Assembly: GCA_964539095.1 (NCBI GenBank)
Contig: CAZIFL010000013.1
Span: 6,566-70,565 of the forward strand
Direction: 5' to 3'
DNA: 64,000 nucleotides
Origin: DAIPKP01 sp964539095
GTDB taxonomy: Bacteria; Synergistota; Synergistia; Synergistales; Aminiphilaceae
The notes under the pieces were generated by a model. That model searched no databases. It had not been told where the DNA came from and saw only the letters and a list, made by a program, of their open reading frames with translations. The translations under genes and the position numbers were made by a program. How positions within the stretch are numbered: the first letter of the stretch is position 1; each line of letters opens with the position of its first letter. Of this stretch, positions 60,216-64,000 are shown piece after piece.

Positions 60216-61538
60216 TTAGGCGACCTCCTTTTCGTTGTCGTTATCGGTACCGTCTTCGTAATGGTAGATGGTACCGGAACGATCCTCCACGTAGGATTCG
60301 GTAATAACGATCTTCTTCGGTTTTCGAGGTTCCGAAGGAACTTCGTAGAGAATGTCCAGCATGAGAGATTCCATGATCGAACGCAGTCCCCGGGCCCCTG
60401 TTTTACGTTCCGCCGCAAGGTGTGCCACCTTGATGAGTGCCTCGGAAGAAAACTCCAGGGGGATATCCTCCAGCTCCAGAGTCTTCTGATACTGCTTTAC
60501 CAGGGCATTTTTGGGTTCCGTGAGAATCCGTACAAGGGCCTCTTCGCTCAAACCTTCCAGTGCGGTAATGACAGGCAATCTCCCCACGAATTCGGGGATA
60601 AAGCCAAAGGACATGAGATCGTCGGGCTGGACATACTGGAGCATTTCGTAGGAATCTCCGCGGTTGTGGCTGAAGACCTGGCCGCCAAAACCGATGGTCT
60701 TCTTGTTGACCCTCCGGGCGATAACATCCTCCAAGCCTTCAAAAGATCCTCCGCAGATAAAGAGAATGTGCTCCGTATTCACCTGAATAAAATCCTGATG
60801 CGGGTGTTTGCGCCCACCCTTGGGAGGAACGTTTGCCACAGTCCCCTCAAGAATGCGCAGCAACGCCTGCTGCACCCCTTCACCAGAGACATCCCGGGTG
60901 ATGGAGACAGATTCGGATTTCCGGCAGACCTTATCAAGCTCGTCGAGATAGATAATGCCTCTCTCCGCAGCCTGCACATCCCCACCCGCAGCCTGAAGGA
61001 GCCGGACGAGGATGTTCTCCACATCCTCCCCCACGTATCCTGCCTCCGTAAGGGTAGTGGCATCTGCCATGGCAAAGGGAACATCCAGAAGCCTCGCCAG
61101 AGTCTGGGCGAGAAGAGTTTTTCCCGATCCCGTAGGGCCGATGAGAAGCACGTTGCTCTTCTGAAGCTCCACATCAGGACTCTCCGCCAGATCCTTCTGC
61201 TGAATCCTCTGGAAGTGATTGTACACCGCCACCGAAAGCACTCGCTTCGCCTGTTCCTGGCCAATGACATACTGATCAAGAAACTCCTTGATAGCCTTGG
61301 GTTTAGGGGTCTCCTTCGGTTCGGAGGAACCCTCCCGAGTCTTGGAAAAACCATCCTCCGGAACATTTTCGCTCTCAAGGATCATGTCACACAGGTGCAC
61401 ACACTCGTTGCAGATGTACACTCCGGGGCCAGCGATAATTTTCTGGACCTCTTTCTGGCTTTTGCCACAAAAAGAGCAGCGGATGCCGTTTTTTTGCTTT
61501 CCGTTTTTATTATCGCCTTCGAAATTAAACAAAAGCAT
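60216..61538 (-). CDS. clpX: ATP-dependent Clp protease ATP-binding subunit ClpX
   Basis: AAA+ unfoldase that feeds ClpP. The N-terminal C4 zinc finger (CSFCGKSQ and CNECVHLC) lies at about 21-50, Walker A LIGPTGSGKTLLAQTL near 133, and LVRLLQAAGGDVQAAERGIIYLDELDK carries Walker B. The pore motif GFGGQ and the C-terminal domain with ARGLRSIMESLMLDILYE are intact. It is 440 aa. A promoter candidate is at 61672-61700, 211 bases behind clpP, so it may be expressed without clpP. Confidence 0.97.
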   Translation of the reverse strand: MLLFNFEGDNKNGKQKNGIRCSFCGKSQKEVQKIIAGPGVYICNECVHLCDMILESENVPEDGFSKTREGSSEPKETPKPKAIKEFLDQYVIGQEQAKRVLSVAVYNHFQRIQQKDLAESPDVELQKSNVLLIGPTGSGKTLLAQTLARLLDVPFAMADATTLTEAGYVGEDVENILVRLLQAAGGDVQAAERGIIYLDELDKVCRKSESVSITRDVSGEGVQQALLRILEGTVANVPPKGGRKHPHQDFIQVNTEHILFICGGSFEGLEDVIARRVNKKTIGFGGQVFSHNRGDSYEMLQYVQPDDLMSFGFIPEFVGRLPVITALEGLSEEALVRILTEPKNALVKQYQKTLELEDIPLEFSSEALIKVAHLAAERKTGARGLRSIMESLMLDILYEVPSEPRKPKKIVITESYVEDRSGTIYHYEDGTDNDNEKEVA

Positions 61539-61671
61539 TTCCTCCTTATATCTTTACGAGCGGTTCTGCCGACGGGGAGAAGATACGCCGGGGAGGTGCC
61601 CCTCCTGAAAACACCGCAGTTTTCTGTTCCACCGAGACAAGCACGCAGGAGAAGAACCCCGCAACCGAACG

Positions 61672-61700
61672 ATCATACCCGATTTTCAAGAATATAACAA
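61672..61700 (-). promoter_or_regulatory. Promoter candidate of clpX-lon
   Basis: On the minus strand TTGTTA (61700-61695), a 17-base spacer and TATGAT (61677-61672) start right behind the hairpin that follows clpP. Confidence 0.55.
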
Positions 61701-61704
61701 ACGA

Positions 61705-61720
61705 GGGAGCCTCGGCTCCC
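61705..61720 (-). terminator. Hairpin behind clpP, possible terminator
   Basis: GGGAGCC (61720-61714 on the minus strand) pairs with GGCTCCC with a two-base loop, and TCGTTTGTTAT follows. The T tract is poor, so read-through to clpX is likely. Confidence 0.5.
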
Positions 61721-61748
61721 CCGCTTGGGATCTTTTTCGCCACAAAAG

Positions 61749-62327
61749 CTAGCGCTTTTCGATAACCTTATCGATGATACCGTAGCGCATAGCCTCTTCG
61801 GCGGACATGAAGTTATCCCGGTCGGTATCTTTGAGGATCTTCTTGACATCCCTTCCCGTGTGATGGGAGAGGATGCTGTTCAGGGTCTCGCGGCAGCGGA
61901 GAATCTCCCGAGCCTGAATCTCAATGTCTGTGGCCTGTCCTTGAGCGCCTCCATGGGGCTGGTGAATCATAATCCTGGCATAGGGGAGAGCGAAACGCTT
62001 TCCGTGAGCGCCTGCGGCCAGAAGAGCCGCACCCATGCTCGCGGCCTGACCTATACATATGGTAGAGACGGGGCACTTCACATACTGCATGGTATCGTAA
62101 ATCGCCAACCCCGCAGTGATAACCCCTCCGGGGCTGTTAATGTAGAGGTGTACATCTTTATCGGGATCTTCGCTCTCAAGAAAAAGAAGCTGTGCTACCA
62201 CAAGGTTGGCGATATGATCGTCTACTGCATCTCCGAGAAAGATAATACGATCCTTGAGGAGTCTGCTGTAGATATCGTAGGATCGCTCTCCCCGTCCGGT
62301 CTGTTCAATTACATAGGGTACCAGCAT
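61749..62327 (-). CDS. clpP: ATP-dependent Clp protease proteolytic subunit ClpP
   Basis: Serine protease forming the tetradecameric chamber used with ClpX. The triad is Ser98 in GQAASMGAA, His122 in MIHQPHGG and Asp near 171 in KDTDRDNFM. INSPGGVITAGLAIYDTM is characteristic. ATG 62327 behind GGGAGGAA gives 192 aa, the usual length. The longer frame to 62369 is not needed. It follows tig at 47 bases. Confidence 0.97.
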   Translation of the reverse strand: MLVPYVIEQTGRGERSYDIYSRLLKDRIIFLGDAVDDHIANLVVAQLLFLESEDPDKDVHLYINSPGGVITAGLAIYDTMQYVKCPVSTICIGQAASMGAALLAAGAHGKRFALPYARIMIHQPHGGAQGQATDIEIQAREILRCRETLNSILSHHTGRDVKKILKDTDRDNFMSAEEAMRYGIIDKVIEKR

Positions 62328-62374
62328 GATAGATTCCTCCCTGGCAAACTCCGTTTTTTTGATCTCCAAAAAAG

Positions 62375-63733
62375 CTATTCCGTCTCTGCCGAAACGTCTT
62401 CGGGGGCTTCTGCGAACTCCAGAGGAACGTCTTTAATCGTTATTTTGGAAATAAGGTGGTCTACGGACTTACGGAATCGAATTCTTCCCACGGTCTCTCC
62501 GAGAAGATCCTGATTGTTTTTATGAATATCGTAGACCTGCTTGAGGGGCATCCCCGTGGTCATGGCAATGCGGCGGATCTCCATCTCCACGTCTTCATTT
62601 TTGATCTCCAGATCCAGCTCCTCTGCAAGAACCTCGAAGGCGAAGCGAGTGCGCAACTCCACTTGGGCACGCTCCCGAAGCTTTGCTTCGTACTCCTCCA
62701 TGCTCATTTCCTGGGCTTCGAGATACTCCGGCAAGGTCTGCTTATACTGACGCTGAATCTTCGCAGCCTCTCCGTTCTTGAGATTCTGATACTGCCGCTC
62801 TACCTCACGCTCTGGAAGAAGCTCTACCTTCGTGGCATTTGCAAAGACCTGAACCACATTATTCCGAGCAATATCTTCGGCCTGGTACCCGCTCTCCTCC
62901 TCCAGACGCTTTCTCAAAAACGCCCGGAACTCCTCTTCGTTGGAGGCGCTTTCGCCCCCTACCTTGGCAAAAAGCTCCCGGTTCAGTTCAGGAAGCTTCT
63001 CTTCCTTGATCTGTTTCACCGTAATGGCGTAGGAAGCAGTTTTTCCGGCATACTGAGCATCCTCGTGATCCTCGGGAATGAGGATATCAACCGTAACCTC
63101 ATCACCCTTTTTCCTGCCCAAAAGAGCATTTTTAATCTCTTCCCGAAGCTCCGGAGCCCAGAGTGCGATGGGAGTCTCCTCCTGACGCTCCGTCTCCTCG
63201 CCGTCTACGGTGATGAGATAATGCACGTCCACCACGTGGTTCTCCTCGGCCTCCCGGCCATCATCATCGACGGGGAACCACTCCGAATGCTGATGCAGAA
63301 CCTTTTGCAGGGTCTCCTCCACAGCCTTCTCGGTGACGGGAAAGATCGGGCGCTCCACCTCAAGGGAGGCCAGATCCGGGAGGATAATCTCGGGACGGCT
63401 GTACAGGGTAAGCTTGAAGGAAAAGGGTTCTCCCTCTTCGGCCTTCTCAACGTCAATTCGGGGATCCTCTAAGAGAACGAGACCATACTCCTCCACCACG
63501 CTTCTCACGCTCTCAGGGACGATTTCCTCCATGGCATGATCAAGAATGGCCTTCTTCCCCACATACATTTCGAGCACATGCCGAGGAACCCGTCCTTTTC
63601 GGAATCCTTTGATGTTAGCCTGTCGGGAAAGCTCCCGAACAGCGGTCTGTACCGCCGCGGCAAATTCCTGGGCATCCTTCTCGACCCGAAGGACGAGGAC
63701 ATTATCTTCCTGGGAAAGAACTTCAGAACGCAT
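62375..63733 (-). CDS. tig: Trigger factor, ribosome-associated chaperone
   Basis: Binds nascent chains at the ribosome exit. The ribosome-binding domain contains the signature GFRKGRVPRHVLE near 43-55, the FKBP-like prolyl isomerase domain occupies about 150-240, and the helical C-terminal arms follow. ATG 63733 after AAGGAGG gives 452 aa. The 33 extra residues to 63832 are discarded. The tig-clpP-clpX-lon order is classical. Confidence 0.95.
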   Translation of the reverse strand: MRSEVLSQEDNVLVLRVEKDAQEFAAAVQTAVRELSRQANIKGFRKGRVPRHVLEMYVGKKAILDHAMEEIVPESVRSVVEEYGLVLLEDPRIDVEKAEEGEPFSFKLTLYSRPEIILPDLASLEVERPIFPVTEKAVEETLQKVLHQHSEWFPVDDDGREAEENHVVDVHYLITVDGEETERQEETPIALWAPELREEIKNALLGRKKGDEVTVDILIPEDHEDAQYAGKTASYAITVKQIKEEKLPELNRELFAKVGGESASNEEEFRAFLRKRLEEESGYQAEDIARNNVVQVFANATKVELLPEREVERQYQNLKNGEAAKIQRQYKQTLPEYLEAQEMSMEEYEAKLRERAQVELRTRFAFEVLAEELDLEIKNEDVEMEIRRIAMTTGMPLKQVYDIHKNNQDLLGETVGRIRFRKSVDHLISKITIKDVPLEFAEAPEDVSAETE

Positions 63734-63838
63734 GTGAACAGCCTCCTTATTGAGGTGCGCCGTCTTTAGTGCGGAAGTACCGCCGCACCCTTTGCCAACG
63801 CACGCCTCTTTACGTTTTGTATATTGAATCACACATCT

Positions 63839-63872
63839 TCTGCCTCTCCTCTTTCTTCGAGAAGAAGAGGCA
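63839..63872 (-). other. Imperfect hairpin in the upstream region of tig
   Basis: On the minus strand GCCTCTTCTTCTCGAAGAAAGAGGAGAGGC can fold on CTTCTTCTCGAAGAA with bulges. It lies about 105-140 bases before the tig start, between the tRNA terminator and tig. It may be part of the tig leader, but no clear promoter could be placed here. Confidence 0.3.
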
Positions 63873-63907
63873 CAAAAGCATCAAAGCACCCGCGACATGA
63901 TAACATG

Positions 63908-63936
63908 AAAAAGCCTCGATGGAACACCATCGAGGC
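63908..63936 (-). terminator. Rho-independent terminator behind the edge tRNA
   Basis: On the minus strand GCCTCGATGG (63936-63927) pairs perfectly with CCATCGAGGC (63922-63913), loop TGTT, followed by TTTTTC. It ends the transcript of the tRNA that runs off the right edge. Confidence 0.93.
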
Positions 63937-63968
63937 AGATACGCGATAATTCGCCCGTTATTTCCTCT

Positions 63969-64000
63969 TGGTGCGAGAGGGGGGACTCGAACCCCCACGC
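63969..64000 (-). tRNA. Partial tRNA, probably tRNA-Leu
   Basis: Only the 3' end is in the window: a T arm GGGGGTTCGAGTCCCCC, acceptor strand CTCTCGC, discriminator A and encoded CCA. The acceptor and T-arm sequence resemble tRNA-Leu of E. coli as I remember it. The anticodon lies outside, so the isotype is inferred. Confidence 0.7.

Noticed and set aside
59232..61697. 821-aa plus-strand open frame opposite clpX and lon
   Set aside because: It crosses two well-supported minus-strand genes, has no family motifs, and arises from codon bias that avoids stops on the opposite strand.

Overview
The window looks like a chromosomal core region of a bacterium of the phylum Synergistota (inferred, about 0.7). 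Supporting it are MEP-pathway isoprenoid genes, a fatty-acid cluster with a FapR-type repressor and a FabK enoyl reductase, an arginine deiminase pathway of the kind amino-acid fermenters carry, acetate kinase, and a tig-clpP-clpX-lon-engB-valS-folC gene order. A deep-branching Bacillota remains the main alternative. Almost all genes lie on the minus strand, densely packed, with many 1-30 nt overlaps, many GTG or TTG starts and strong Shine-Dalgarno sequences. There are no rRNA genes, CRISPR arrays or prophages.

Reading left to right (minus-strand operons run right to left): 1-4.4 kb holds ftsH, hpt and tilS. 4.4-4.8 kb is a three-tRNA operon (Leu, fMet, Met) with its own promoter. 4.8-11.4 kb is xseB-ispA-dxs-tlyA-nadK-recN. 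11.4-16.1 kb has rpmB on the plus strand, then thiN and ftsK. 15-24.8 kb is an envelope and lipid block: ackA-yceD-rpmF, then a promoter followed by fapR-plsX-fabH-fabK-fabD-fabG-acpP-fabF-rnc-mltG. 26-29.2 kb has tmcAL on the plus strand, and trmB-rsmD-coaD on the minus strand.

29.2-32.7 kb is the accessory spot. Two inverted 290-bp copies of a MITE-like element flank a secreted YbjN-like protein, tRNA-Pro, rsmA and a higBA toxin-antitoxin pair. 32.7-37.3 kb carries ornithine carbamoyltransferase, two tandem arginine deiminases and a spermidine synthase. 37.3-43 kb is an isoprenoid and envelope operon (udg-uppS-cdsA-dxr-rseP-ispG). 43.1-52.2 kb carries an unusual P-loop/Asp23 fusion, hisC, murA, a divergent WecA-like transferase, an RpiB-Upp fusion, a secreted TPR/propeller protein with two tiny membrane proteins, and a Gfo/Idh oxidoreductase. 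52.3-63.7 kb holds pgeF-folC, valS, engB, and the lon-clpX-clpP-tig proteostasis block. A partial tRNA-Leu ends the window.

Functionally the region links isoprenoid supply (dxs, dxr, ispG, ispA, uppS) to cell-wall lipid carrier and murein synthesis (uppS, murA, mltG), fatty acids to phospholipids (fab genes, plsX, cdsA), and arginine catabolism to energy and polyamines. The most interesting items are the MITE family, which sits each time directly behind a stop codon, the two gene fusions, and several palindromic operator candidates.
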